From contig NZ_CP023701.1 in the NCBI RefSeq assembly GCF_008704535.1, positions 4,561,001-4,625,000 of the forward strand: a stretch of 64,000 bases of DNA. The letters are read 5' to 3'. This document shows positions 10,995 through 19,685 of this stretch, piece by piece. The position numbers and the translations under genes are program-made. Under the pieces are notes generated by a model. The model ran no database searches and was not told the DNA's origin. It saw only the letters and a program-made list of their open reading frames with translations. Origin of the DNA: Streptomyces subrutilus (GTDB lineage Bacteria > Actinomycetota > Actinomycetes > Streptomycetales > Streptomycetaceae). Numbering within the stretch: the stretch's first letter is position 1; each line of letters opens with the position of its first letter.

Positions 10995-11119
10995 CACCGC
11001 CGGAAGACGGGCCGCCCGCCGCCGGACGCCCCCCGAACACACCCCTGCGCGGGCCCGTTGATCCGGGCCGTCCCGTGTCTTCCCTCCGTAAGGCCCCGGG
11101 CGTACCTTGAGCCACCAAT

Positions 11120-11134
11120 CTGATGTGTCGTCAG
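11120..11134. promoter_or_regulatory. Near-perfect palindrome upstream of surface module
   Basis: CTGATG-TGT-CGTCAG (one mismatch between arms) lies 28 bases before the first start codon of the four-gene surface module. It looks like a dimeric-regulator site or part of the promoter. Confidence 0.4.
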
Positions 11135-11161
11135 TAACTTGTGGCCGAGGGGAAGACCAAG

Positions 11162-11851
11162 GTGTCCGACCGGAAACGCTCCACCGCGCTCGCGCTGGCC
11201 TCCGCGCTGGCCGGATCGGCGGTCCTGCTGGCCGCCCCCGCGGCCCGTGCCGCCGTCGTCGACGTGGCCTACAACTGCAAGACGCCGATCGGCGACAAGT
11301 CGGCGGTGTCGCCCATCGACATCAAGGCCGTCAAGGAGGGCGGCGGCTACAAGCTGACGATGTCCTTCCAGAAGGGCGTCTCGTCGAGCCCCATCGAACT
11401 GGGCAAGGGCGCGATGTCCCCCAGCGCGGTCATCGTCGTGGGCGGCGCCGAGAAGGCCTCCGTCCCGGTCTCCGGCCCGCCCAACGCCGAGGCCGCCCCC
11501 GCCAACGCCCCGATCAAGATCGGCGACCTGTCGGGCACCTACACGCCCAAGAAGAGCGGCAAGGTCACCTTCACCGCCGGCGTCCTCACCATCAAGGCGA
11601 TGGGCACCACGACCACCTGCACCCCGGGCAACGGACCCGCCCCCGCCCTGGAGCTGGACGTCACCGCGGCCGGCGGCGGAGCCCCCGCCGCGGACCCGCC
11701 GTCCGGCGGCGGCGCCACCGGGGACACCCTGCCGCAGACCGGCCCCCTCGACTCGGCCGTCGCCCTCGGCACCCTCGGCGGCACCGTCCTGCTGACCGGC
11801 GCCGCCGGGACGCTCTGGCTGACCCGGCGCGGCCAGCGGGCCCGGTCCTGA
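11162..11851 (+). CDS. Secreted LPQTG cell-wall-anchored protein
   Basis: 229 residues. A signal peptide (basic SDRKR, hydrophobic core, APAARA cleavage site) is followed by one ~130-residue beta-rich domain bounded by two cysteines (YNCKTP near its start, TTTCTPG near its end), a Pro/Gly linker, LPQTG, a hydrophobic stretch and a basic tail (RRGQRAR): a complete sortase sorting signal. The domain is clearly related to the C-terminal domain of the fourth gene of this module (GTYTPKKSGK / GTYTPGKTGK, GPPNAE / GPANAE). GTG 11162 is chosen because GAGGGGAAGA precedes it and the signal peptide begins there; GTG 11141 is possible. No sortase gene is in the window. Function unknown. Confidence 0.8.
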   Translation: MSDRKRSTALALASALAGSAVLLAAPAARAAVVDVAYNCKTPIGDKSAVSPIDIKAVKEGGGYKLTMSFQKGVSSSPIELGKGAMSPSAVIVVGGAEKASVPVSGPPNAEAAPANAPIKIGDLSGTYTPKKSGKVTFTAGVLTIKAMGTTTTCTPGNGPAPALELDVTAAGGGAPAADPPSGGGATGDTLPQTGPLDSAVALGTLGGTVLLTGAAGTLWLTRRGQRARS

Positions 11852-11868
11852 ACGGAGCACCCCCGGCC

Positions 11869-13050
11869 ATGCCCGTGCTCCACACCCCGAGAAGGCCCAC
11901 CCGGCCGGTCGCGGCCTCGTCCGCCGCGGCCCGGGTGGTCGCGGCGCTCCTGGCCGCCGCCGCGCTGTGCGCGCCCGCCGCGACGCACCCGGCCGCGGCG
12001 GCGCCGGTCCCCGCGCGCCCGGCCGCCGCCGGCCCCGCCGCGAGGTCCGCGCCCGCCCCCGCGCCCGCCGCCGACGCCCCCGCGCCCGCCGCCGACGCCC
12101 CCGCGCCCGCCGCCGACGCCCCCGGCTGGACCGCCGGGCCCGCCGCCGGGGCCGCGGTCCGGCCCGACGGCGTCCGGCCGTACTTCTACCTGGCCGGCGC
12201 CCCCGGCACGGTGCTGGAGGACCGCCTCGCCCTGACCAACACCTCCGACCGGGCGCGCACCGTCACCCTGCGCGGGGCCGACGCCCGCGACACCCCCGAG
12301 GGCGCCCCCGCGGTGCGCCCCGCCCGGGAACCGGCCGGGGCCGGAGCGGGCGCCGGTGTCTGGTTCGCGTTCGGGCCGGGCGCCACGGTGACGGTCCCGC
12401 CCCGCACCCGCGCGGTGGTCCCCTTCACCGTCACCCTCCCGCCCTCCGCCCCTCCCGGCGACCACCCCGCCGCCGTGGTCGCCGCCGAAGCGGGCCGGGA
12501 GGCGGCCGTACGGGTCCACCTGCGGGTCGGCGGCCCGCCCCTGGCCGCACTCACCGTCGAGGACGTCACCGTCCGGGGCCGCGGCGCCGCCACGGAGGTC
12601 GCGTACACCCTGGTCAACCGCGGCAACACGGTCCTCGCCCCCGCACTCTCCCTGCGGGCCCGGGGCCGCTTCGGCGCCCTGCCGGGCCGCCCCGCCCACG
12701 CCCTACCGCTGGAACTGCTCCCGGGGCAGCGGGTGGCGCTGACCGAGCCCTGGCCCGGCGCCCCCGCCCTGGACCGGGCGCGCGTCACCCTCACCGCCAC
12801 CGCGCCCGGCGGCGCCCGCGCGTCGGGCGGTGCCGACGCGTGGTTCGTGCCGTGGCGGGCGGCCGGCCGGACCGGCGCGGGGCTGCTGCTCCTCGCCGCG
12901 GCCGTGGGAGCCGCGCGGTACCTCCTCCGCGCCCGGCGGACCAGCCAGGACCCGCCGGCGCCCGGCCGCGACGCACCCTGCGACGGGACACCGGCCCGTC
13001 CGGGCCCGGTCCGCGCACCGGAACACGAGCTGACGGGAGTCCCCAGGTGA
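11869..13050 (+). CDS. Membrane-anchored extracellular protein, DUF916-like
   Basis: 393 residues. Signal peptide, then an Ala/Pro linker with three copies of a 7-residue APAADAP unit (21-bp DNA repeats, about 12055-12120), then tandem immunoglobulin-like beta domains. PYFYLAGAPGTVLEDRLALTN and VTVPPRTRAVVPFTVTLP resemble the DUF916 / WxL-interacting-protein architecture (a peptidoglycan-binding surface domain, known from Firmicutes). A transmembrane helix at about 338-358 is followed by a basic cytoplasmic tail. Start ATG 11869 lies 17 bases after the previous stop, with CGGAGC upstream. The stop overlaps the next start (GTGA). The DUF916 assignment is by pattern only. Confidence 0.75.
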   Translation: MPVLHTPRRPTRPVAASSAAARVVAALLAAAALCAPAATHPAAAAPVPARPAAAGPAARSAPAPAPAADAPAPAADAPAPAADAPGWTAGPAAGAAVRPDGVRPYFYLAGAPGTVLEDRLALTNTSDRARTVTLRGADARDTPEGAPAVRPAREPAGAGAGAGVWFAFGPGATVTVPPRTRAVVPFTVTLPPSAPPGDHPAAVVAAEAGREAAVRVHLRVGGPPLAALTVEDVTVRGRGAATEVAYTLVNRGNTVLAPALSLRARGRFGALPGRPAHALPLELLPGQRVALTEPWPGAPALDRARVTLTATAPGGARASGGADAWFVPWRAAGRTGAGLLLLAAAVGAARYLLRARRTSQDPPAPGRDAPCDGTPARPGPVRAPEHELTGVPR

Positions 13051-14234
13051 GCGCCAAGGTGAGCGCCCAGGCGTACGTCTCGCGCCCGGCCACGGCCCCG
13101 AGCCCGGCCGCGCCCGCGCCCCCGCGCCCGGTCCGTGCCGGGGCGCGGCTCGCGGCCCTGCTCGCCGCCGGCCTGGCGGTGTGCGCCCTCGTCCTGTCCC
13201 CGGCCGCGCCGGCCGGGGCGGAGGAGGGCCGGCCGGCCGTGGCGCTCTCGCTCCAGGAGGCCGCGAAGGGCACCGAGATCACGGTCACCGGCACCGGCTG
13301 GCGGGCCGGGACGATGGTGATGCTGCTCGTCTGCGGCCAGAACATGATCGGCGGCACCAACAGCTGCGCCAACGCCGACGGCGCCGCGGTCGCGGTGGCC
13401 GGCGACGGCCGCTTCACCGCCCGGCTGCCGGTGGTCGCGCCGCCCAAGCCCTGCCCCTGCGTCGTCAACGTCGCCTCCGTCAACGGGGACCGGTCCACCG
13501 TCGCCGCCCCCCTGAAGATCACCGACCATCCGGTGGCCGACCTGCCCGCCGAGTCCGGCACGGCCCGCCTCGCGATGCTCACCGGGGTCCGGCTGGACGG
13601 CGGGGACGGGGTGCTGACCTGGTTCGGCGCCCCGCCCGCCCGCACGTTCAAGGTGACCGTGGGCAACCTCGGCACCGCCCCCGTCAAGGATCCGGTCTTC
13701 CAACTCGGCACCGCGCACGGGGTGTTCGCGCCCCTGTGGGAGGAGGCCCGGTGGAAGGGCACCATCCCGCCCGGCGGCAAGGCCGAGATCGCCCTCGACG
13801 TGGCCCTCGGCGCGGGCGCGTACGGGGACTACACGGTCTCCCTCAAGTACGGCGAGACGGTGCTGGCCACCCAGCCCTGGGGCGTGGACCGCCCGTACGG
13901 CGTCCTGCTCTTCTGGGCGCTGCTCCTGCTGGTCGTCCCGGCCGCCGTCTTCCGCGTCGGGATGGCCGTCGTCGACCGGGTCCGCCCGCGCGACGCGGCC
14001 GGCGGCGGCCGCCACCGCGGGGCGCGCCTGGCGGAGGCGGCCTCGGCCGTGACGGCCCGGCTGCCGCGGGTGCCCCTACGCGGCCCCGTGCCGGCCCGCG
14101 CCGAGCGGGCGCCCGAGCCCCCACAGACCACCACGGCGGTCCTGCCGTGGTTCACCCCGGACAGCGCGCCGGAGACAGCACCGCAGACGTCCGCACCGTC
14201 TGAGAACCGTTCGACGACGAAGGGACATTCGTGA
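13047..14234 (+). CDS. Membrane-anchored extracellular protein with neocarzinostatin-like domain
   Basis: 395 residues, GTG start overlapping the previous stop. N-terminal signal segment (hydrophobic core about 30-55), then a domain with TEITVTGTGWRAGTMVMLLVCGQ, NSCANADG, DGRFTARLPV and CPCVVNV. This GTG-W-AGT pattern with paired cysteines recalls the neocarzinostatin/actinoxanthin beta-sandwich. A second beta domain follows (FKVTVGNLGTAPVKDPVFQLG), then a transmembrane helix near 290-312 and a basic tail. Its partners are surface proteins and there is no enediyne pathway here, so the fold is probably used structurally or for ligand binding. Fold assignment is by eye. Confidence 0.75.
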   Translation: MSAKVSAQAYVSRPATAPSPAAPAPPRPVRAGARLAALLAAGLAVCALVLSPAAPAGAEEGRPAVALSLQEAAKGTEITVTGTGWRAGTMVMLLVCGQNMIGGTNSCANADGAAVAVAGDGRFTARLPVVAPPKPCPCVVNVASVNGDRSTVAAPLKITDHPVADLPAESGTARLAMLTGVRLDGGDGVLTWFGAPPARTFKVTVGNLGTAPVKDPVFQLGTAHGVFAPLWEEARWKGTIPPGGKAEIALDVALGAGAYGDYTVSLKYGETVLATQPWGVDRPYGVLLFWALLLLVVPAAVFRVGMAVVDRVRPRDAAGGGRHRGARLAEAASAVTARLPRVPLRGPVPARAERAPEPPQTTTAVLPWFTPDSAPETAPQTSAPSENRSTTKGHS

Positions 14235-15553
14235 AGACCCAACGGAGGGTGAGCGCGGCCGTGGTCGCGCTGCTGCTCGGCGGCGCGGGCATCGCCCTGG
14301 CGGCTTCTCCCGCCCAGGCGGCCGAGACGACGTTCAAGGTCAAGTGCGTACCGCCGGCCGGCGGCGGCGGTCCCGTGGAGGGCGACACCACCGCGAAGAT
14401 CACCGCCCCGGCCACCGCCAAGGTCGGCGACGAGGTCGACGTGGTCTGGGAGACCGTCAAGCCGGCCTCGAACAACACCGACCTGATGGTGATCCCCCAG
14501 GACTCCGTCCTGCCCACCGGGGTGATCACGGTCGGTGGCGGGGGCGGCGAGCTGAAGGTCGCGGGGGAGAAGAAGAACCCGGAGATCCCGAAGAAGGCGC
14601 CCATGGTCATGTCGGCCATGAAGGGCAAGCTCAAGCTCACCAAGGCCGGCAAGATCACCCTGACTCCCGGTGCGTACGACGTCGCCGTGACGTTCCCGAT
14701 CGGCACCTTCACCACGAAGTGCGCCCCGGTGGGCGACGTGGGCGCCGGGGCGACCATCGACGTGGCGGCCGGCTCCACGGGCGGCACGACGACGGGCGGC
14801 ACGACCACCGGAGGCACGACCACCGGAGGCACCACCACGGGCGGCACCACCACGGGCGGCGCGACCACGGGCGGCGCGACCACCGGCGGGAGCGGCGGCC
14901 AGACCGACTTCCCGGGCAAGGCCGTCGACGTGAAGTTCGACTGCGGCGCGACCGTCCCCGGCGGCATCACCACCCCCGTCACCGTCAACGCCAGGAAGAA
15001 CGGCGGACGCTACGACCTGACGGTCAAGACGGCCAAGGACGCCATGAAGGCCCCGCTGCCCCTGCCCAAGGGCGCACTCAAGCCCTCGATGCAGATCAGG
15101 CTGGGCGGCGCCGACACCGGCGTCGTCAAGGTCAACGGCCCGGCCAACGCCGAACCCATCGGCCAGGGCGCGGGCGTCAGCCTGAGCGACATGACGGGCA
15201 CCTACACGCCCGGCAAGACGGGCAAGACCACCCTGAGCCCGTCCGACATGGCCATCGAGGTCACCATGGCACCCGGCTCCACCCCGCTGACGGTGCCCTG
15301 CAAGGCGGCCAGCAGCGCCGTCTCGCTGGAACTGGACACCACCGCCCAGGAGGGCGGCTCCGGCTCCCCGGCCACCACGGGCGGCTCCGGCGGGTCGGGC
15401 GGCTCCGCCGCGGCCTCGGGCGGCCTCGCCGAGACCGGCGCGCAGGACGGCGGCGGCGTCAAGGCCCTCGCCCTGGTCGCGGGCACGGTCATCCTGCTCG
15501 GCGGCGCGGTCTTCACCTTCACCCCGTGGCGCCGCCTGCGCGGCATCCGGTAG
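14231..15553 (+). CDS. Secreted LAETG cell-wall-anchored protein with duplicated domain
   Basis: 440 residues, GTG start overlapping the previous stop; GAAGGGAC precedes it. Signal peptide ending ASPAQA, then an N-terminal domain (Cys near FKVKCVPP and TTKCAP), a linker of seven 5-residue units (GGTTT x5, GGATT x2), a second domain (FDCGAT to VPCKAA) homologous to the LPQTG protein's domain, a Gly/Ser linker, then LAETG, a hydrophobic helix and a short basic tail. LAxTG is the motif typical of class E sortases of high-GC actinobacteria. The last gene of a four-gene coupled unit, followed by a strong terminator. Role unknown; probably displayed on the wall. Confidence 0.82.
   Translation: MKTQRRVSAAVVALLLGGAGIALAASPAQAAETTFKVKCVPPAGGGGPVEGDTTAKITAPATAKVGDEVDVVWETVKPASNNTDLMVIPQDSVLPTGVITVGGGGGELKVAGEKKNPEIPKKAPMVMSAMKGKLKLTKAGKITLTPGAYDVAVTFPIGTFTTKCAPVGDVGAGATIDVAAGSTGGTTTGGTTTGGTTTGGTTTGGTTTGGATTGGATTGGSGGQTDFPGKAVDVKFDCGATVPGGITTPVTVNARKNGGRYDLTVKTAKDAMKAPLPLPKGALKPSMQIRLGGADTGVVKVNGPANAEPIGQGAGVSLSDMTGTYTPGKTGKTTLSPSDMAIEVTMAPGSTPLTVPCKAASSAVSLELDTTAQEGGSGSPATTGGSGGSGGSAAASGGLAETGAQDGGGVKALALVAGTVILLGGAVFTFTPWRRLRGIR
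14780..14884 (+). repeat. Seven 15-bp in-frame repeats encoding GGTTT/GGATT linker
   Basis: Seven consecutive 15-bp units encode the flexible linker between the two domains of the LAETG protein. Synonymous differences between units show that the amino-acid pattern, not just the DNA, is kept. Confidence 0.9.
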
Positions 15554-15558
15554 CCCCG

Positions 15559-15616
15559 CCGTACGACAGGGCGGCCCGGCACACCTTCCGGTGTGCCGGG
15601 CCGCCCTGTCGTACGG
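15559..15616. terminator. 27-bp perfect-stem bidirectional terminator
   Basis: Perfect 27-bp inverted repeat with a TTCC loop, placed between the convergent LAETG and peptide-transporter genes. It fills the 76-bp gap almost entirely. Confidence 0.9.
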
Positions 15617-15629
15617 GGTGCGGGGTGCG

Positions 15630-17150
15630 TCAGTGCACCGAGCCCATCAGGGACTGGACCTTCTTGCGGTACGAGTAGACCGCGACGCCCGCGAGGACGG
15701 CGGCGGTCGCCTCGAAGGCGATCACCCACAGGCCGTTCAGGTCCACGCCGCCGAGCGACAGGAGGCTGGTGGTGCAGTCGCCGGCGGTGACGGCGAGGAA
15801 CCAGACGCCCATCATCTGCGAGGCGTACTTCTGCGGGGCCATCTTCGTGGTCACCGAGAGGCCGACCGGGGACAGGCACAGCTCGCCTATGGTCTGGATC
15901 ATGTAGATCGAGACCAGCCACATCGGGGAGACCTTGGTGCCGTCGCCCGCCATGTTCATCGGGACGATGAAGACGAAGAAGGACGCGCCGACCAGGACCA
16001 GGCCCATCGCGAACTTCACGATGGTGTTCGGCTCCTGGTTCTTGCGGGCCAGCCACAGCCACAGCCAGGCGAAGACCGGGGCCAGCGCCATCACGAACAG
16101 CGGGTTCAGCGACTGGTACCAGGTGGCCGAGAAGCCGAGGCCGAAGACGGTGTCGGCGGTCTTGGAGTCGGCGAACAGCGACAGCGTGGAGCCGCCCTGG
16201 TCGTAGATCATCCAGAACACGGCCGCGGCGATGAAGAACCAGATGTAGGCCGTCATCTTCGACTGCTCGGTCAGCGACAGGTCCTTGTCGCGCTTGATGC
16301 GCGCCAGGACGGCGACCGGGATGACCAGGCCGGCCAGGGTCAGCGGCACCAGGGCCCAGTTGAGCGTGTAGTGGCCGAGCGCGACCACGGCGCCGTAGAA
16401 GACGGCGATGCCCAGGACCGCGAAGGCGACCTTGGTGAGGACGGCCTTGCGCTCCTCGGCCGAGAGCGGGTTCGGGACCAGGCTGCTCTTCGGGCTCAGG
16501 TGCTTGGTGCCGAGCAGGAACTGCGCGAGACCCACGGCCATGCCGGCGGCGGCGAGGCCGAAGCCGACGTGCCAGTTGTACTCCTTGCCGACCGTTCCGA
16601 CCACGAACGGGGCGATGAAGGCGCCGAGGTTGATGCCCACGTAGAAGAGGGTGAAGCCGCCGTCGCGGCGCGGGTCCTCGGGACCGTCGTACAGGTGGCC
16701 GACCATCGTGGAGATGTTGGCCTTGAGCAGGCCGGAACCGGCCGCCACGAGGATCAGACCGACGAAGAACATCGCCTGGCCGGGCAGGGCCAGCGACAGG
16801 TGGCCGCCGATGATCACGAAGCCGGCGATGGCGACCGTCTTGCGGGCACCCCAGACACGGTCACCGAACCAGCCGCCGGGCATGGCCATCAGGTAGACCA
16901 TCGAGACGTACACGGAGTAGATGGCCGTCGTCGTGGCCGCGGTCATGGCCAGACCGCCGCCCTGGCTGCCCGTGGCGGCGTCGGCACCACCCGAGACCAG
17001 GTAGTACACGAGGAGGGCGCGCATGCCGTAGTAGGAGAAGCGCTCCCACATCTCGGTCATGAACAGCGTGGCCAGGCCACGGGGGTGGCCGAAGAAGGTC
17101 TTCTCTTCGGCCGGTGGCCTGGAGGAGTCCGTCGTCAGGCTGGAAGCCAT
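15630..17150 (-). CDS. POT/PTR2-family proton-coupled oligopeptide transporter
   Basis: 506 residues, about 12-14 transmembrane helices. FMTEMWERFSYYGMRALLVYY is the hallmark first helix of POT transporters (E-x-x-E-R-F-x-Y-Y), and FTLFYVGINLGAFIAPFV matches the second family signature. It imports di- and tripeptides with protons. Start ATG 17150 is preceded by AAGGATCGACC; an upstream in-frame extension has no ribosome site. Transcribed alone: a strong terminator follows, and a 470-bp regulatory gap separates it from the divergent response regulator. Confidence 0.93.
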   Translation of the reverse strand: MASSLTTDSSRPPAEEKTFFGHPRGLATLFMTEMWERFSYYGMRALLVYYLVSGGADAATGSQGGGLAMTAATTTAIYSVYVSMVYLMAMPGGWFGDRVWGARKTVAIAGFVIIGGHLSLALPGQAMFFVGLILVAAGSGLLKANISTMVGHLYDGPEDPRRDGGFTLFYVGINLGAFIAPFVVGTVGKEYNWHVGFGLAAAGMAVGLAQFLLGTKHLSPKSSLVPNPLSAEERKAVLTKVAFAVLGIAVFYGAVVALGHYTLNWALVPLTLAGLVIPVAVLARIKRDKDLSLTEQSKMTAYIWFFIAAAVFWMIYDQGGSTLSLFADSKTADTVFGLGFSATWYQSLNPLFVMALAPVFAWLWLWLARKNQEPNTIVKFAMGLVLVGASFFVFIVPMNMAGDGTKVSPMWLVSIYMIQTIGELCLSPVGLSVTTKMAPQKYASQMMGVWFLAVTAGDCTTSLLSLGGVDLNGLWVIAFEATAAVLAGVAVYSYRKKVQSLMGSVH

Positions 17151-17607
17151 GGTCGATCCTTGCTTGCTCGGGACGCCGGGCTTCGTGAGCCCTGGTAGCG
17201 CCCGGTGAGGGGTGGCCGGCACCGGCGACCCCGTGTCCCGCCCCACGCCTCGGGGGCCGCCCCTTCAGGTGAGGGGCGGAAGGACATCCGGCACCGGGAT
17301 CCACGCCCTTCGCGCACCGTCGCGAGAAGAGCCCGGCCCACAGGTCATTCACTGTCATCTGGGTCGGGCAAACCGACCAGAGCAGAAATTGAGGTCTTCG
17401 GCCCGTTTTTCGGCACAAAGATCCCCTGAGTAGTGCATCAGGCGTCTCGCCACCATACGACACGACACTGCGGCATATGGAAGGACTTGAGATATGGATC
17501 ACAGGATTCCGGGGAACCGTTCCGCCCCATTCGAAGGCCCATGACGGTTCGTATACCCAGATCCAGAGGGCTATGCCCAGGGGCCTTTCAGGGCCGCCGC
17601 CGCGGAC
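17151..17607. other. Long divergent intergenic region, no gene seen
   Basis: About 450 bp between the peptide transporter and the response regulator. The part from about 17340 to 17520 is noticeably less GC-rich than its surroundings, as expected for promoters of the transporter. It holds a hairpin GGTCGG-GCAAA-CCGACC at 17362-17378. I find no convincing coding frame. Confidence 0.5.
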
Positions 17608-17613
17608 TACCAT
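17608..17613 (+). promoter_or_regulatory. -10 box for leaderless response-regulator mRNA
   Basis: TACCAT is followed by 7 bases and then the ATG, and no ribosome-binding site exists. This is the TANNNT-N6/7-start layout of leaderless actinomycete transcripts. Confidence 0.6.
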
Positions 17614-17620
17614 CACCCAC

Positions 17621-18298
17621 ATGACGCGTGTACTGCTCGCCGAGGACGACGCTTCCATCTCGGAACCCCTGGCTCGCGCCCTGCGCCGAGAGGGCTACGA
17701 GGTCGAGGTCCGGGAGGACGGCCCCACCGCCCTGGACGCGGGACTGCAGGGCGGCGTCGACCTCGTCGTCCTCGACCTCGGCCTGCCCGGGATGGACGGC
17801 CTCGAAGTGGCCCGCCGGCTGCGCGCCGAGGGCCACGGCTTCCCGATCCTCGTCCTGACCGCCCGCGCGGACGAGGTCGACACGGTCGTGGGCCTGGACG
17901 CGGGCGCCGACGACTACGTGACCAAGCCCTTCCGGCTCGCCGAGCTCCTGGCCCGGGTCCGGGCCCTGCTCCGGCGCGGCGCCACCGAGGCCAGCCAGCC
18001 CCCCGCCACCCACGGCGTACGGATCGACGTCGAGTCGCACCGGGCCTGGATGGGGGAGGAGGAGCTCCAGCTCACCGCCAAGGAGTTCGACCTGCTGCGC
18101 GTCCTGGTGCGCGACGCGGGCCGGGTCGTCACCCGCGACCAGCTCATGCGCGAGGTGTGGGACACCACCTGGTGGTCCTCCACCAAGACCCTCGACATGC
18201 ACATCTCCTGGCTGCGCAAGAAGCTCGGCGACGACGCCGCCAACCCCCGCTACATCGCCACCGTCCGCGGCGTCGGCTTCCGCTTCGAGAAGAGCTGA
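17621..18298 (+). CDS. OmpR-family two-component response regulator
   Basis: 225 residues. Receiver domain at 1-115 with acidic pair ED (8-10), phospho-acceptor Asp52 in VVLDLGLPGMDG, Thr80 and Lys102 (VTKPF). The C-terminal winged helix (about 130-222) ends in the usual YIATVRGVGFRFE. It pairs with the histidine kinase 100 bp downstream. The start codon is the first base of the inferred leaderless transcript; upstream extension has no ribosome site. The signal sensed and target genes cannot be read from the sequence. Confidence 0.95.
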   Translation: MTRVLLAEDDASISEPLARALRREGYEVEVREDGPTALDAGLQGGVDLVVLDLGLPGMDGLEVARRLRAEGHGFPILVLTARADEVDTVVGLDAGADDYVTKPFRLAELLARVRALLRRGATEASQPPATHGVRIDVESHRAWMGEEELQLTAKEFDLLRVLVRDAGRVVTRDQLMREVWDTTWWSSTKTLDMHISWLRKKLGDDAANPRYIATVRGVGFRFEKS

Positions 18299-18386
18299 CC
18301 CGGGGCCGGCACCCCGGGCCGGCCCCGCGCCTGCCCCCGCTCCGTCCCACGGGGTCCGGGACGATGTCCCGTACCCCGCACTGGGG

Positions 18387-18392
18387 CATGCT
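18387..18392 (+). promoter_or_regulatory. Possible -10 box directly before histidine kinase
   Basis: CATGCT followed by 7 bases then ATG resembles a leaderless -10 element with a first-position mismatch. It would let the kinase be expressed separately from the regulator. Confidence 0.3.
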
Positions 18393-18399
18393 CTAGGGC

Positions 18400-19665
18400 A
18401 TGCGCCGCCGCCTGATCAACTCCACCCTCGCCGTGGTCCTCGTCGTGATCGCCGTCTTCGGGGTCTCCCTGGTGATCGTGGAGACCCGGACCATCACCAG
18501 CAGCGCCCAGGACCGGATCGAGTCGGAGGCCCTGCGGCTCGTCGGCGTCGTCGAGTCCGAGGTCCTGGAGAACAAGCCGATCGACTCCGCCGCCCTCGCC
18601 GAACTCCTCGACACCGGCACCTACGCCCGGATCGGCATCCCCGGCCAGGCGCCCATCGAAGTCGGCCCCCGCCTCACCGACAGCGTCATCCGGGGCACCG
18701 CCCGCGGCGAACAGGGCGAGGTCGTGGTCGTCGAGGAGGCCCGCTCCACCGTCACCCGGGAGGTCGTACGGACCCTGGCCGTGGTCGGCGCGGTGGCCCT
18801 GCTGGCCGTCGTGGCGGCCGTCCTGCTCGCCGTACGGCAGGCGAACCGGCTCGCCTCCCCCCTCACCGACCTCGCCGAGACCGCCGAGCGGCTCGGCTCC
18901 GGCGACCCGCGCCCCCGCCACAAGCGCTACGGCGTCCCCGAGCTGGACCGCGTCGCGGACGTCCTGGACTCCAGCGCCGAGCGGATCGGCCGGATGCTCA
19001 CCGCCGAGCGGCGGCTGGCCGCGGACGCCTCGCACCAGCTGCGCACCCCTCTCACCGCGCTGTCGATGCGGCTGGAGGAGATCACGGTCACCGAGGACAT
19101 GGAGACCGTGCGGGAGGAGGCGACGATCGCCCTCGCCCAGGTCGAGCGGCTCACCGACGTGGTGCAGCGGCTGCTGACGAACTCCCGGGACCCGCGGACC
19201 GGCTCCGCGGTCCCCTTCGACCTCGACGAGGTCGTCAAGCAGCAGGTCGAGGAGTGGCGGCCGGCCTACCGCAGCGCCGGCCGGGCCATCGTGCGCTCCG
19301 GCAAGCAGGGCGTACGGGCCGTGGGCACCCCCGGAGCCGTCTCGCAGGTGCTCGCGACCCTGGTGGAGAACGCGCTCATGCACGGCGGCGGCACCGTCGC
19401 CCTGCGCACCCGCCTCATCGGCAACCAGGCGGTGCTGGAGGTCACCGACGAGGGCCCCGGCGTCCCCCCGGACCTCGGCAACCGGATCTTCGAGCGGGCC
19501 ATCAGCGGCCGCAACTCCACCGGGATCGGCCTCGCGGTCGCCCGCGACCTCGCCGAGGCCGACGGCGGACGGCTCGAACTGCTCCAGGCGCAGCCGCCGG
19601 TCTTCGCCCTCTTCCTCAGCCGCACCGCCCCGGAACGGACCGAACCGGAGGCCACGGTCCGCTAG
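18400..19665 (+). CDS. Sensor histidine kinase
   Basis: 421 residues. Transmembrane helices at about 7-27 and 124-146 enclose a ~95-residue extracellular sensor; HAMP linker follows (LASPLTDLAETAERLGSGD). The DHp box ASHQLRTPLTALSMRLEE carries phospho-acceptor His212; the ATPase domain has N box (LVENALMHG), G1 (VTDEGPGVP) and G2 (STGIGLAVA). Cognate partner is the upstream response regulator. The sensor region has no motif that tells me its ligand. The gene ends just before a large palindromic repeat. Confidence 0.94.
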   Translation: MRRRLINSTLAVVLVVIAVFGVSLVIVETRTITSSAQDRIESEALRLVGVVESEVLENKPIDSAALAELLDTGTYARIGIPGQAPIEVGPRLTDSVIRGTARGEQGEVVVVEEARSTVTREVVRTLAVVGAVALLAVVAAVLLAVRQANRLASPLTDLAETAERLGSGDPRPRHKRYGVPELDRVADVLDSSAERIGRMLTAERRLAADASHQLRTPLTALSMRLEEITVTEDMETVREEATIALAQVERLTDVVQRLLTNSRDPRTGSAVPFDLDEVVKQQVEEWRPAYRSAGRAIVRSGKQGVRAVGTPGAVSQVLATLVENALMHGGGTVALRTRLIGNQAVLEVTDEGPGVPPDLGNRIFERAISGRNSTGIGLAVARDLAEADGGRLELLQAQPPVFALFLSRTAPERTEPEATVR

Positions 19666-19685
19666 GCCGTGGCGCCCGGACGCCG

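Noticed and set aside
17477..17620. Upstream extension of the response regulator
   Set aside because: Extra residues have no family match and no ribosome site; a -10 box lies inside.
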